Shown here one piece after another: positions 30,350-40,099 of a stretch of DNA of 64,000 nucleotides. The notes beneath the pieces are model-generated. The model was not told the DNA's origin. It made no database searches and saw only the letters and a list, made by a program, of their open reading frames with translations. Within the stretch, counting starts at the first letter, position 1. Each line of letters starts with the position of its first letter. The DNA is from Planococcus halocryophilus (lineage in GTDB: Bacteria > Bacillota > Bacilli > Bacillales_A > Planococcaceae), in NCBI RefSeq assembly GCF_001687585.2, contig NZ_CP016537.2, positions 2,018,001 through 2,082,000 on the forward strand, read 5' to 3'. The position numbers and the translations under genes are program-made.

Positions 30350-30383
30350 AAATAAAAGGCCTCTTCCGTTACCGGAAAAGGCC
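30350..30383 (-). terminator. Terminator between resC and resD
   Basis: AGGCCTTTTCCG / CGGAAGAGGCCT form a 12-bp stem with one mismatch and loop GTAA, followed by a U-rich run. It lies directly after the resC stop. Confidence 0.75.
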
Positions 30384-30389
30384 TGCTTG

Positions 30390-31574
30390 TTATGCGTAAG
30401 AATGCAACCCGGCGATTATTAAGTTTACTGCGACTAAGTTAAACATGATGATAATAAACCCAAGCACAGCTAGCCATGCAGATTTTTCACCTTGCCAACC
30501 TTTGCCTAAACGCAAATGCAAGTAAGCAGCATAGAATAACCACGTAATCAAAGCCCATACTTCTTTTGGGTCCCAGCCCCAGAAACGAGACCAAGCAATT
30601 TGCGCCCAAATCATGGCGAAGATTAATGCACCTAATGTAAATACTGGGAATCCAATAATTACGGCACGATAACCAATTTCATCCATCAATTGTATGTTAA
30701 CATTTTTAACAAATGGTTTTAAAATCGCCGCTATACGTTTTCTGAAAACTAAACGAATTAGCCAATATAAAACCGTACCGAACAGAATTGACCATACAAC
30801 AGTCGTCAATTTTCCTGCATGGACAATCGCAGGCATCTCTAAAAGTGGTGTCATGGCGTCGTCTGTTAACGCGACATAGTCATTCATGCCAAAAATCGGT
30901 GGCATTGTGTAAGTCACAACCGCATCTTTACTTTCTTTATCCACATAAGTAAATTCTGCTTCATAGCCTGTTAACGAGAAGAAACTACTAGCGATTACAA
31001 ACCCAAGAACCAATACAAGCGAATACATAATGGCTTCTAAGCCCATTCGTTGCTTGGATTTTTTCGTAAGATCTACAACTTTCAATAAATAAATCAAGCC
31101 CGCAGCTGCACTAATTGCCAAAATTCCTTCTGCAATAACAACTGTGCTGACATGAATCGCCAACCAGTTTGTTTGAAGCGCCGGAATAAGCGGGCTGACT
31201 TCGCTTGGGAACATACTAGCGAATGCGATGATCAATAATGCTACAGGCAATACGATCATGCCCAAAACAGGGGTTTTATACAAGAAGTATAAAATGATAA
31301 ATCCACCCACTAAAGTCATTCCGAACGCCGTTGTGAATTCGAACATATTACTTAATGGCGCATGACCTGTAGCTCCCCATCTCGTGAAGAAGTAGCCAAG
31401 GTTGGCAGCAAAACCGATAAGCGTGATGGTAATTGCCACCATACCCCATCGTGATTCTGATCTGAAGGTACCTTCTTTATTTCCTTTAACTGCTCCGCCG
31501 AAAACAAATGTTGCAATAAGATAAGCGACAAAGGCTACATATAATAAACTTGAACTTATTTCAGCTAACGTCAT
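30390..31574 (-). CDS. resC: Cytochrome c biogenesis protein ResC (CcsA/CcsB type)
   Basis: ResC is the CcsA-like membrane subunit of the system II haem exporter/ligase for cytochrome c. The 394 residues are highly hydrophobic with about eight to ten helices and contain the haem-handling tryptophan-rich signature [20 protein letters not shown] near residue 330. Its start overlaps the resB stop by 4 nt (ATGA). Confidence 0.95.
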   Translation of the reverse strand: MTLAEISSSLLYVAFVAYLIATFVFGGAVKGNKEGTFRSESRWGMVAITITLIGFAANLGYFFTRWGATGHAPLSNMFEFTTAFGMTLVGGFIILYFLYKTPVLGMIVLPVALLIIAFASMFPSEVSPLIPALQTNWLAIHVSTVVIAEGILAISAAAGLIYLLKVVDLTKKSKQRMGLEAIMYSLVLVLGFVIASSFFSLTGYEAEFTYVDKESKDAVVTYTMPPIFGMNDYVALTDDAMTPLLEMPAIVHAGKLTTVVWSILFGTVLYWLIRLVFRKRIAAILKPFVKNVNIQLMDEIGYRAVIIGFPVFTLGALIFAMIWAQIAWSRFWGWDPKEVWALITWLFYAAYLHLRLGKGWQGEKSAWLAVLGFIIIMFNLVAVNLIIAGLHSYA

Positions 31575-33232
31575 GACAATACTTCACCTTCCTTTTCCGC
31601 TTTCTCTTGTTTGTCGATTTCATCTTGCTGATCTGTGTAAGCGGGCAATGATGCATATTCAACAACTTGGTCTAAATCTTTTTTCAAGCCGAACCAGTTT
31701 TTGTTGGTATGACCGGCTAGTAAAATAGTGCCGTCAGTTTTTTGCTGAATCCAGAATCGACGATGATTAAAATACATCCCCTGAGCTACACCAATCATAA
31801 AGATTAAACCGCCAAGGCCAAGAATCGGCAAGGTGCTGTCTTTACGAACTGTTAAACCTGAAACATCGCGTGTTTCAACACTTTGGAAGGCTAATTTATA
31901 CTCATTTTCCCCTAAAGGCTCAACAGTATTTTTAATCGTAATAAAGCTTGTTTCCCCTTCTGGCGTATCAGGTGTAAATAATTTCACTAAAAAGCCAGGA
32001 TTGTTCGGTAATGGTGTAGCCGTTTGCGGTTCACCATTTTCAAATCCTGAGAAATCCGGATAATAACCAATCAATTGAACAGAAGCTCCATTATCAAGTT
32101 CATAATCTTTTTTCGGATCGATCAAATCAATGGTCAATTCACCAAAAGAGTCTTCTGTCTCTTTATTAATAAACGAAAACGTCATTGTTTTAAGCTCATC
32201 TAGACGGAAATCCATTTGATAAATAGCATATCCGTCAAATTTTAATGGTTGATTTACACGAATTGGATATTCTTTCACAACTTCTTGGCCATCAACTGCT
32301 CCAGGTAGTGCATCTTCTTTCTTTTTATACAAAACAATGTCTGTTTGATAGTTTTTAGCTACTGTACCGACACGATCCAAAGCTTCACCGAAAATTTCTT
32401 CTCCGCCTTCACCTGAATAATTTTCAAGTTCGAAGTTTTTGTTTTCCAAGTAATAACCAGGTACTTCCGGTATTGCTCTTGTTTCACCTTCGCGAATCCA
32501 AAGACTCTCATCAATATAAAATCCTGGCATCATACGTAACATAACTCCGAATAAAAAGATGATCAGTCCGATGTGATTGACATAAGGACCCCATCTAGAA
32601 AAACGACCTTTTTCAGCTAATAAGCCATTTTTATCTGTGCGGATTTTGTATTTCAACTCGGATAATTTTTCTTCTGCTTTTTTCAGCGTGTTGTCTTCTG
32701 CTCCTGACCCTTCAGCGTAAATTCGCTGCTTGTCCATAAAGCTTGGATGACGCAAAACACGTTGATTTTTTAATGATTTATAAAGAGGCACAAAACGATC
32801 TAAGCTGGCAATAATTAACGAAATAGCTAACATTCCAACTAAAATAATAAACCAAGACGAACTGTATAAATCATGGAAACCAAGTGCATGATAAATTTGA
32901 CCAACTATACCATACGTATCAGCGTAATAATCTTTAATCGTTGCTTCTGTATTAGCAGGAACAAATGCTTTCTGTGGCAAGATTGTTCCTATCGCCGCAG
33001 CTATTAGCAGTAAAACAATAATCCCGACACCGACTTTAACACTTGAGAAAAAGTTCCAAATCTTATCAATCATAGATTTATTATAAGTTTGTGAACGCCT
33101 TGCAGTTCCTTCATAACGCATGTCGACCATTTTGCTATTTTGTTCTTTTTCAGTCAAAGACCGCCCACACGATTCACAAAGTATCGTACCAGGCGGATTT
33201 ATATGACCGCATTGACATTGCAATTTTTCCAT
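31571..33232 (-). CDS. resB: Cytochrome c biogenesis protein ResB
   Basis: ResB partners ResC in system II cytochrome c maturation. ATG 33232 (AAGGAGA upstream) gives 553 residues. An N-terminal zinc-ribbon-like motif [18 protein letters not shown] precedes the ResB membrane domain (first helices from about residue 60); a large extracytoplasmic loop and a late helix ([19 protein letters not shown]) follow. The zinc-ribbon start is shared with B. subtilis ResB as I recall it. Confidence 0.94.
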   Translation of the reverse strand: MEKLQCQCGHINPPGTILCESCGRSLTEKEQNSKMVDMRYEGTARRSQTYNKSMIDKIWNFFSSVKVGVGIIVLLLIAAAIGTILPQKAFVPANTEATIKDYYADTYGIVGQIYHALGFHDLYSSSWFIILVGMLAISLIIASLDRFVPLYKSLKNQRVLRHPSFMDKQRIYAEGSGAEDNTLKKAEEKLSELKYKIRTDKNGLLAEKGRFSRWGPYVNHIGLIIFLFGVMLRMMPGFYIDESLWIREGETRAIPEVPGYYLENKNFELENYSGEGGEEIFGEALDRVGTVAKNYQTDIVLYKKKEDALPGAVDGQEVVKEYPIRVNQPLKFDGYAIYQMDFRLDELKTMTFSFINKETEDSFGELTIDLIDPKKDYELDNGASVQLIGYYPDFSGFENGEPQTATPLPNNPGFLVKLFTPDTPEGETSFITIKNTVEPLGENEYKLAFQSVETRDVSGLTVRKDSTLPILGLGGLIFMIGVAQGMYFNHRRFWIQQKTDGTILLAGHTNKNWFGLKKDLDQVVEYASLPAYTDQQDEIDKQEKAEKEGEVLS

Positions 33233-33245
33233 CCAAAAAATCTCC

Positions 33246-33806
33246 TTAGTCAGGTTTGATTTCTTCCATAAAGCCTTCAATATCCTGTTCTGTCATTTCA
33301 CCTGTAATGATACGCTGAATGTTTCCTTCCGGATTCACAAGCACTGTGGTTGGCAATGGCCTTATGTTGTAAGCCGTCATCACACTTTTTGTTTTATCAA
33401 TCACTACTGGAAAAGACAAGCCGTATTGATCAGCAAAAGATTGGACTTCAAAATCGGATTGAGCAATGTTTACTGCAAGAACTTGAACTCCTTCGTTTGA
33501 AAAGACCTCGTATTGCCGATCCATCGCCGGCATTTCTTTCGCACAAGGCTTACACCATGTACCCCAGAAATTTAAAAAGACACCTTGTCCTTCGTAATCT
33601 GATAATTTGTGATCCTTGCCTTCAAGATCTACTAAGGTGAAATTAGGTGCCTTGTCACCAACTTTTAGCACCGTCACATCTTCTGCTGTAGCACTGTTAT
33701 AAATGGTATAGCCGATTGCAGCTATTAAAATCGCTAAGATGGTCGTTCGCATTACTGCTCTTTTTTTCTTTTTACTATTCTTTGTTTGTTTTTCTTCTTT
33801 ATCCAT
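33246..33806 (-). CDS. resA: Extracytoplasmic thiol-disulfide oxidoreductase ResA
   Basis: ResA reduces the CXXCH cysteines of apocytochrome c before haem attachment. A single N-terminal membrane anchor (about 17-36) follows the Lys-rich cytoplasmic end, then the thioredoxin-like domain with active site GTWCKPCAKEMP near residues 73-84. It has 186 residues. ATG follows AGGGGGG. It is first of resABC. Confidence 0.95.
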   Translation of the reverse strand: MDKEEKQTKNSKKKKRAVMRTTILAILIAAIGYTIYNSATAEDVTVLKVGDKAPNFTLVDLEGKDHKLSDYEGQGVFLNFWGTWCKPCAKEMPAMDRQYEVFSNEGVQVLAVNIAQSDFEVQSFADQYGLSFPVVIDKTKSVMTAYNIRPLPTTVLVNPEGNIQRIITGEMTEQDIEGFMEEIKPD

Positions 33807-33906
33807 AATCGTTCCCCCCTTCGAGGTATCTTACGTAAACCTAATTATAACAAATTTTAAACCGTCACAAATTCGGAGTTTTGAAGGGTTTGTGAACGTT
33901 AGACAA

Positions 33907-34638
33907 TTAGACGCGCTTGCCCGTTTCTGCTAACACACGCAATAATTTAACTTCATGAGCAGATAGTTCACGTGATTCGCCAGCATTCAAGCCATGCAAT
34001 GTTAGAAAAGCAAATTGTTCACGGCTCAATTTTTGAACTGGATAGCCAATTGCCTCGAACATTCTTCGAACTTGACGATTTCTTCCTTCATGGATGGTAA
34101 TTTGCACAATCGCTTTACCTGTCTTTTTATCGCCAGACAAAAGCTTTACTTTTGCAGGTGCTGTCATGCCATCTTCGAGCTTGATGCCACGCTCTAATTT
34201 TCTTAAATCGTCTTTTTCGGGAATTCCTTTTAAACGTGCAACATAGGTTTTATCAATTTCAAATTTCGGGTGTGTAAGCATATTGGCAAATTCACCATCG
34301 TTTGTCATGATTAACAATCCAGACGTATCATAATCTAAACGACCAACTGGATAAATACGTTTTTCAATTCCTTCAAAAAAGTCTGTTACCACTTTTCGGT
34401 TTTTATCATCTGAAACAGCGGAAATGACGCCACGTGGTTTATATAATAAATGATAGACTTTCTGCTCTTTTTCAAGCTGAACGCCTTCTACTTCGATTTT
34501 ATCTGAGTTTGAAACTTTCACACCAAGCTCTTTTATTGTTTTTCCGTTCACTCTTACTTTGCCGTCCAAAATCAATTGTTCCGATTTACGTCTTGATGCT
34601 ACGCCTGCATGTGCAAGTACTTTTTGTAATCTTTCCAT
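33907..34638 (-). CDS. rluB: 23S rRNA pseudouridine synthase RluB
   Basis: RluB modifies a uridine in 23S rRNA helix 89/90. The 243 residues contain an S4 RNA-binding domain (RLQKVLAHAGVASRRKSEQLI) and the catalytic signature GRLDYDTSGLLIMTNDG with Asp. ATG 34638 lies 9 nt after GAGGTG. In B. subtilis dacB, spmA and spmB stand between scpB and rluB; here 240 nt without a gene. Confidence 0.94.
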   Translation of the reverse strand: MERLQKVLAHAGVASRRKSEQLILDGKVRVNGKTIKELGVKVSNSDKIEVEGVQLEKEQKVYHLLYKPRGVISAVSDDKNRKVVTDFFEGIEKRIYPVGRLDYDTSGLLIMTNDGEFANMLTHPKFEIDKTYVARLKGIPEKDDLRKLERGIKLEDGMTAPAKVKLLSGDKKTGKAIVQITIHEGRNRQVRRMFEAIGYPVQKLSREQFAFLTLHGLNAGESRELSAHEVKLLRVLAETGKRV

Positions 34639-34650
34639 AAATAAGTTCAC

Positions 34651-34835
34651 CTCATTAGTATTTTTTCGAAAAGCGTACGCACCTGAGTGGAACAGATGCT
34701 ACAACTAGGTATTTTAAAACGTGTTTCACCTTATCTAGCCGAGTACTGCAAATATATTACAATAACTTGATATGCCGTTCGTTCCTCTCGGAATTATGTC
34801 ACATTTCTCTGAAAAGCGGAAGCACTAAGCTCAAA
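34651..34835. other. Gene-free gap between rluB and scpB at a lost sporulation locus
   Basis: No reading frame is supported. Near 34809-34832 a fragment (AAAAGCGGAAGCACTAAGCTC) resembles the closing arm of the dispersed repeat at 8955 and 24903. I see no remnant of dacB, spmA or spmB. Confidence 0.5.
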
Positions 34836-34868
34836 AGAAAAGAAGACTGTCAATAACACAGCCTTCTT
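34836..34868 (-). terminator. Terminator after scpB
   Basis: An 11-bp stem with one mismatch (AAGAAGACTGT / ACAGCCTTCTT) and a 7-nt loop, followed by a short U-rich stretch on the minus strand, directly after the scpB stop. Confidence 0.65.
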
Positions 34869-34876
34869 GTAAAGCT

Positions 34877-35467
34877 TTACACTTTCACTTCTTCTTTAAA
34901 GGTTTGTTGAAAACTCGTCATAAAAAGATCGGTATCTTCATCCAAATCATTTGCAGCCTCTTCCGGTAAAGGGGGCAGTTCCTCTAGATTCTTCAAACCA
35001 AAATAATTTAGAAACTCCTTTGTTGTGCCGTATAAAATAGCACGCCCAGTTCCTTCAACACGTCCCGCTTCTTGAACTAATCCTTTAGCAGTTAATGTTT
35101 GGAGCGCTTTTTCACTTTTCACTCCGCGTAAATCTTCTACTTCTACTCGTGTAATTGGCTGCTTGTAGGCAATAATTGCTAGCACTTCTAAAGACGCCTG
35201 TGACAACGCTTGTACAGTCGGATTTTCCACCAGTTTCTGAATTGTTTCAGCAACTTCCTGCTTGGTGACCAATTGTAATACACCTGCTAATTCTTTAAGT
35301 GCAATGCCACTAACTGACGAACTGTATCTTTCATCTAATTCATGAATACTTTCTTGTAATTCTTCTACGCTAACTTCTGTTAAAAATTGAAGCTGTTTTA
35401 ATGTGAGACCATCGTCTCCTGCCACAAAAAGTAAAGCTTCTATTTTACTCGAAAGATTCGTCTTCAT
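34877..35467 (-). CDS. scpB: Segregation and condensation protein ScpB
   Basis: ScpB dimerises as the winged-helix kite subunit of the SMC-ScpAB condensin. It has 196 residues, with two winged helices and the hallmark EVLAIIAYKQPITRVEVEDLRGVKSEKAL. Its start lies 23 nt inside scpA and has AAGTGGGA in front. Confidence 0.95.
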   Translation of the reverse strand: MKTNLSSKIEALLFVAGDDGLTLKQLQFLTEVSVEELQESIHELDERYSSSVSGIALKELAGVLQLVTKQEVAETIQKLVENPTVQALSQASLEVLAIIAYKQPITRVEVEDLRGVKSEKALQTLTAKGLVQEAGRVEGTGRAILYGTTKEFLNYFGLKNLEELPPLPEEAANDLDEDTDLFMTSFQQTFKEEVKV

Positions 35468-36218
35468 ATTCCCACTTTTCCTTTCTGAGTTCCACCATCA
35501 AATCAGTAAAATTCTTTTGCTGCTCTACAGCAACCACTTGTCGTTTCATCAATTCCAAAATCGATAAAAACGAGACAACGAGCACAGAATTATCATCTGA
35601 AGGAAATAAATCACTAAAAGCTGTTCGACCTTTTGACAACTTCAACTGATCCACTATGGAAGTCATTTGCTGCTTTATAGAAATTTCTTGTCTAGCAATT
35701 CTCGCAGATAAAGGCGCTTTTAATTGCTTGCGACGAAGCATTTTTTGAAAAGCACCAAGCATATCGTAAGCATTTACTTCAAGATTGACTTGGTCATCGG
35801 GTAAAGCTATTTGCAGATCTGATAAATCCATCGGTGCTTTTGTATAAATTATGGAACGATTGCTTTCAAGTTCTCTTAAATTTTCTGAAGCATCTTTGAA
35901 CTTACGGTACTCTACGAGTCGAGTCACTAATTCTTCTCGTGGATCCTGCTCATCAAATTCATATTCGATTTCATCTAATTCACCTTCATGAACTGGCAAA
36001 AGTGTTTTGCTTTTTATCGCTAGTAAAGTAGCCGCCATAACAAGGTACTCGCTCGCTTCATTTAATTCAAGGACTTGCATCGCACGTATGTGTTCCATAT
36101 ACTGTGAAGTAATCTGTGAAACTGGAATATCGTAAATATCAATTTCCAAACGGTGGATTAAATGCAATAATAAATCAAGAGGACCTTCAAAGGCCTCTAC
36201 TTTCACTTCATAAGACAT
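35445..36218 (-). CDS. scpA: Segregation and condensation protein ScpA
   Basis: ScpA is the kleisin that bridges the SMC heads. The N-terminal signature VEAFEGPLDLLLHLIHRLEIDIYDIPVSQIT (SMC-neck-binding) and C-terminal winged helix FLSILELMKRQVV are clear in 257 residues. It overlaps scpB and is divergent from the DUF309 gene across an 83-nt gap. Confidence 0.95.
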   Translation of the reverse strand: MSYEVKVEAFEGPLDLLLHLIHRLEIDIYDIPVSQITSQYMEHIRAMQVLELNEASEYLVMAATLLAIKSKTLLPVHEGELDEIEYEFDEQDPREELVTRLVEYRKFKDASENLRELESNRSIIYTKAPMDLSDLQIALPDDQVNLEVNAYDMLGAFQKMLRRKQLKAPLSARIARQEISIKQQMTSIVDQLKLSKGRTAFSDLFPSDDNSVLVVSFLSILELMKRQVVAVEQQKNFTDLMVELRKEKWEYEDESFE

Positions 36219-36301
36219 GACTGTACCACCTGACTGTTAAAATACTCATTTATCCCGATTAATGGGCAATTATTCTTTATTATAGTAGAAAGGGGATCAA
36301 A

Positions 36302-36802
36302 ATGCATCCACTTCAACATCCACTGTTTATCCAGTACATCGTTAATTTTAATCTAGAAAAAGATTTTTTTGAATGTCATGAAGTTGGCGAGGACTACTGG
36401 AAGTTAGTTGCACCGAAAGATAAAATGCACCCCCTTACCGGTTGGATTCAATTAGCTGTTGGCATGTACCATTGGAGAAGAAGCAATTATCCCGGTGCAT
36501 TGCGCTCGTTTATCCGCGCCAAAGTTAAGTTAACGGCAGGAGGCGTTTGGGTCGAAGGGATTGATCACGAAAAAGTGATCGGCATTTTAACTTATTCGAT
36601 AAAAGCTGTTACAGAACGCAAGCCTTTTGTTGTACAGGAAATTCCTGTTGTTTCAGAAGAGTTGATAAAAGCAGTAGAAGCATACTGTTCTGATAACCCT
36701 TTACCTCAACAAGACCCTTATTTCCTTATGCACAAACATAGACTTCGAGATCGATCTTCAATTATTAGTTTACGTGAACAAAAAAAAAGGCGAAACCTTT
36801 AA
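36302..36802 (+). CDS. DUF309 protein (YpuF-like)
   Basis: A 166-residue helical protein of unknown function. The family signature FNLEKDFFECHEVGEDYWK with a conserved E-C-H-E is near residues 18-36, and MHPLTGWIQLAVGMYHWRRSNYPGAL follows. ATG comes after AAAGGGG. It is divergent from scpA and converges on ribT with a shared terminator. The position corresponds to B. subtilis ypuF. Confidence 0.85.
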   Translation: MHPLQHPLFIQYIVNFNLEKDFFECHEVGEDYWKLVAPKDKMHPLTGWIQLAVGMYHWRRSNYPGALRSFIRAKVKLTAGGVWVEGIDHEKVIGILTYSIKAVTERKPFVVQEIPVVSEELIKAVEAYCSDNPLPQQDPYFLMHKHRLRDRSSIISLREQKKRRNL

Positions 36803-36822
36803 CTTAAAGGTCGCCTTTTTTT
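36781..36822. terminator. Bidirectional terminator shared by DUF309 gene and ribT
   Basis: AAAAAAAGGCGAAACCTTT and AAAGGTCGCCTTTTTTT form a long stem (one bulge); both gene ends fall within it. Both strands have U-runs. Confidence 0.85.
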
Positions 36823-37163
36823 ACTGGGCATTTTTTTAGAAAGGCATCGGTTTCTTCCGTTGCACGCATTTCTCGTTCTTGCATCATATTTTGGATTTTA
36901 CCGATCATCTCATGACCGATTCCTTCTCCACGATGTGAAGGGTTTACTGATATGTGGTGGATAGTATAAGACTCTTCTTCTACTTGCAGTCCTAATAACC
37001 CAACAAAATCATCTTCTTTTTTCCAAAGGAACAATTGCCAATCCGGATTTTCTTCATAAATATGCATGGTTTGCTGAAGTTTTTTCAGTTCTCGTTCTTT
37101 TGGCATGAACGACATTAGCCCCATCGCAATCTTTTCGAATGATTTCTTATATCTGAATAACAT
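36804..37163 (-). CDS. ribT: GNAT acetyltransferase RibT
   Basis: RibT is a GCN5-type acetyltransferase of unknown substrate, linked with riboflavin operons in Bacillus. The 119 residues from ATG 37163 (GAGGG upstream) include FEKIAMGLMSFMP and the acetyl-CoA loop HHISVNPSHRGEGIGHEM. Here no ribDEAH genes accompany it, so it is an orphan copy in the ancestral position. Confidence 0.88.
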   Translation of the reverse strand: MLFRYKKSFEKIAMGLMSFMPKERELKKLQQTMHIYEENPDWQLFLWKKEDDFVGLLGLQVEEESYTIHHISVNPSHRGEGIGHEMIGKIQNMMQEREMRATEETDAFLKKCPVKKGDL

Positions 37164-37242
37164 ATTTAAATCCCTCATTTTCGTCTTAAAGCGGCTTTTA
37201 CCATACTACTATAAATCACTTGATAACTCAAGAGAGCCTTTT

Positions 37243-37347
37243 TTAGCCGCTAATGACATTTTCTGCAAAGAAGAGCCAGTAAACAATTCCCCAACCAATA
37301 GCCATCGCTAATATAAATAATAGCAAAACTACGTTTTCTTTTTTCAT
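37243..37347 (-). CDS. 34-residue single-pass membrane peptide downstream of lysA
   Basis: An ATG at 37347 overlaps the lysA stop (ATGA) and opens 34 codons. The product starts MKKENVVLLLFILAMAIGW, so a short positive N-terminus is followed by one hydrophobic helix of about 24 residues and the tail AENVISG. Translational coupling to lysA would explain its expression, as the Shine-Dalgarno is weak. I do not recognise a family. No other frame in this 165-nt gap is supported. Confidence 0.6.
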   Translation of the reverse strand: MKKENVVLLLFILAMAIGWGIVYWLFFAENVISG

Positions 37348-38666
37348 TCTTGCGCAGCCTTTTGCGAATAAGGTAAGTCTTGTTTGATTAAATCGTCGTT
37401 TGTTTCACGTTTAACTACAAGCTGAGAAACACCATTTTCGACAAAAATAACAGCTGGTCGTGCAATACGATTGTAATTGCTCGCCATTGAATAGCCATAT
37501 GCTCCGGTACAGAAAATGCCCAAAATATCTCCTGCCGCTACAACAGGAAGGTCTGCTTGTTCAATTAGTTTGTCTCCAGACTCACAGCATTTCCCTGCAA
37601 TTGTATATTGTTCAGTCAATCCGGCATTTGCATTATTTGCGATTACCGAACTGTATTTTGCTCCGTACAAAGCAGGACGAATATTATCAGACATCCCTCC
37701 GTCAACGGCAGCATACTTCCTAGTTCCTGGAACTTCTTTTGTAGATCCAATTGTATATAGTGTCGTTCCGGCGTCACCAATTAACGAACGACCTGGTTCG
37801 ATCCAAATTTCAGGAATTGGGTATCCAGAAGCATTGGCCGTTTGTTTCACCGTTTCAATCATCTGTTCTACATAAACAGCTGGTTCAAGTGGCTTGTCTT
37901 CTTCTGTATAACGAATTCCAAAGCCTCCACCAAGGTTTAATACCGGACAAGTATAATCAAATTGTTCTTTCCAACTCGCCATTTTTTGCATTAGTTTTTC
38001 AGAAGCCAATTGAAATGCACCCGTATCAAAAATTTGCGAGCCGATATGGCAATGCAGACCTAATAAATTCAAATAGTCGTTGTCAAAGGTTTGTTCAAAT
38101 GCACGATCTGCTTGACCATTTTTCAAATCAAAACCGAACTTCGAATCTTCTTGGCCTGTTGTAATATAGTCATGTGTATGAGCTTCAATGCCCGGAGTTA
38201 CACGCAATAAGATATTCATTGGTTGCTCTAATCGCTCGGAAAGTTTCTTCAATAAGTCGATTTCATAAAAATTATCGACTACAATGCAGCCAATCCCCAC
38301 TTCAAAAGCCATCTGTAATTCTTCTACACTTTTGTTATTGCCATGAAAATGGATTTTTTCAACTGGAAATCCAGCTTTAACAGCTGTATAAAGTTCACCA
38401 GCAGAAACCACATCTAACGACAGCTTTTCTTCTGCTGCTACTTGATAAATCGCAATCGTCGAAAAAGCTTTACTAGCATAAGCCACTTGATAGCCAATTC
38501 CTGCTTTTTCAAACGTTTCTTGAAAAGCTCTAGCTCGGTCGCGAAATAATTGAATATCGTAAACATAAAGAGGCGTACCGTATTTTTCCGCCAACTCTAC
38601 TGAATCAGTTCCACCGATTGTTAAATGACCTTGGTCATTAATTGTTTGTGTGCCATATAAATGCAA
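37344..38666 (-). CDS. lysA: Diaminopimelate decarboxylase
   Basis: LysA converts meso-diaminopimelate to lysine, the last step of lysine synthesis, with PLP. The Schiff-base lysine is in AYASKAF (about K66); HGNNKS, GGGFGIRYT and EPGRSLIGDAG complete the site over 440 residues. The start is TTG 38666 with AGGAGGG upstream. In B. subtilis the spoIIA and spoVA operons lie between drm and lysA; here pdp is the direct neighbour. Confidence 0.96.
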   Translation of the reverse strand: MHLYGTQTINDQGHLTIGGTDSVELAEKYGTPLYVYDIQLFRDRARAFQETFEKAGIGYQVAYASKAFSTIAIYQVAAEEKLSLDVVSAGELYTAVKAGFPVEKIHFHGNNKSVEELQMAFEVGIGCIVVDNFYEIDLLKKLSERLEQPMNILLRVTPGIEAHTHDYITTGQEDSKFGFDLKNGQADRAFEQTFDNDYLNLLGLHCHIGSQIFDTGAFQLASEKLMQKMASWKEQFDYTCPVLNLGGGFGIRYTEEDKPLEPAVYVEQMIETVKQTANASGYPIPEIWIEPGRSLIGDAGTTLYTIGSTKEVPGTRKYAAVDGGMSDNIRPALYGAKYSSVIANNANAGLTEQYTIAGKCCESGDKLIEQADLPVVAAGDILGIFCTGAYGYSMASNYNRIARPAVIFVENGVSQLVVKRETNDDLIKQDLPYSQKAAQE

Positions 38667-38695
38667 TTGAAATCCCTCCTGATAATAGCTTTATA

Positions 38696-38731
38696 AGAAA
38701 AATCTTGCTGAGCAATTACCCAGCAAGATTT
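38696..38731 (-). terminator. Terminator after pdp
   Basis: AAATCTTGCTG / CAGCAAGATTT, 11-bp perfect stem with a 10-nt loop and U-run on the minus strand, between pdp and lysA. Confidence 0.8.
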
Positions 38732-38735
38732 AGTG

Positions 38736-40040
38736 TCAATCGGTTATCAAAGCTGAAATCAGTTTGATTTTTTCAACCGGTTCACTTGTATATTCGATAC
38801 TATTATATATCATTTTAGAACATTCTGCGAGCTCTTCTGTATTCGAATAAATCGTAGCAATCGACTCTCCCGCTTTAACGAAGTCTCCCACTTTTTTGCG
38901 GAGAACAATTCCAACAGCTAAATCAATTTCTGATTCTTTTGTTGCCCGTCCTGCACCTAGCACCATTGCAGCAGTACCAATTTCATCCGCTTCCATAAAT
39001 GAAATATAACCGTCTTCTTTTGAAGGAACTTCAGTTACGAATTTAGCTTGTGGCAATAATGTGACATCATCCACAACAGCTGGATTGCCACCTTGATCTG
39101 CGATAAATTGCTTGAACATTTCTAAAGCCTGTCCATTTCGGATTACTTCTTCTAACATTGTTCGCGCTTCTTCAAGCGTTTCTGCTTTTCCACCAACTAC
39201 AACCATTTGACTACCAAGAACCATGCACAATTCAGTCAAATCTTCTGGACCATTACCTTGTAAAGTTTCAATGGCTTCTTTAACTTCTAATGCATTACCA
39301 ATAGCAAATCCAAGGGGCTGGCTCATATCAGAAATAATCGCCATAGTTTTTCTACCAGTTGCATTGCCAATTCCAACCATTGCATGCGCTAATTCTTTAG
39401 CGTCTTCCGGTGTTTTCATGAATGCCCCTTCGCCAGTTTTCACGTCTAAAACGATTGCATCTGCTCCAGCTGCAATTTTTTTGCTCATAATCGAGCTTGC
39501 AATTAACGGAATGCTGTTTACAGTACCCGTGACATCACGAAGTGCATACATTTTTTTATCTGCAGGCGTCAAGTTGCCACTTTGTCCGATTACCGCTAAT
39601 TTATGATCATTTACTTGTTTGATAAAATCTTCCGTTGAAAGTTCAACGTGGAAGCCATCGATTGCTTCTAACTTATCAATCGTTCCACCAGTATGACCAA
39701 GTCCACGTCCACTCATTTTCGCAACTGGAACGCCACATGCAGCGACTAACGGTCCTAAAACCAAAGTCGTTGTATCGCCTACGCCACCTGTAGAATGTTT
39801 GTCGACTTTAATGCCTTCAATTGCTGACAAGTCAATTTGGTCGCCCGATTCTGCCATCGCCATTGTTAAATCCGCGCGTTCACGCTCTGTCATATTTTGA
39901 AAATAAACTGCCATTAGAAAAGCACTCATTTGATAATCAGAAATATCACCATTTGTATATCCTGTAATAACAAATTTAATTTCTTCTGTCGATAACTCAT
40001 TGCCATCTCTTTTCTTCTCGATTACATCTACCATTCTCAT
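38736..40040 (-). CDS. pdp: Pyrimidine-nucleoside phosphorylase
   Basis: Pdp splits uridine, deoxyuridine and thymidine to base plus (deoxy)ribose-1-phosphate. [13 protein letters not shown] starts at ATG 40040. [40 protein letters not shown] is the active-site region (given in parts here: [20 protein letters not shown]). It has 434 residues. It follows deoB, whose product takes the sugar phosphate onwards, so the pair forms a nucleoside salvage unit. Confidence 0.95.
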   Translation of the reverse strand: MRMVDVIEKKRDGNELSTEEIKFVITGYTNGDISDYQMSAFLMAVYFQNMTERERADLTMAMAESGDQIDLSAIEGIKVDKHSTGGVGDTTTLVLGPLVAACGVPVAKMSGRGLGHTGGTIDKLEAIDGFHVELSTEDFIKQVNDHKLAVIGQSGNLTPADKKMYALRDVTGTVNSIPLIASSIMSKKIAAGADAIVLDVKTGEGAFMKTPEDAKELAHAMVGIGNATGRKTMAIISDMSQPLGFAIGNALEVKEAIETLQGNGPEDLTELCMVLGSQMVVVGGKAETLEEARTMLEEVIRNGQALEMFKQFIADQGGNPAVVDDVTLLPQAKFVTEVPSKEDGYISFMEADEIGTAAMVLGAGRATKESEIDLAVGIVLRKKVGDFVKAGESIATIYSNTEELAECSKMIYNSIEYTSEPVEKIKLISALITD

Positions 40041-40099
40041 ACACACTACCGCCTTCTCCATTTAATTTTGAACAGTTAAACTACGCTTTAAATATCTAC

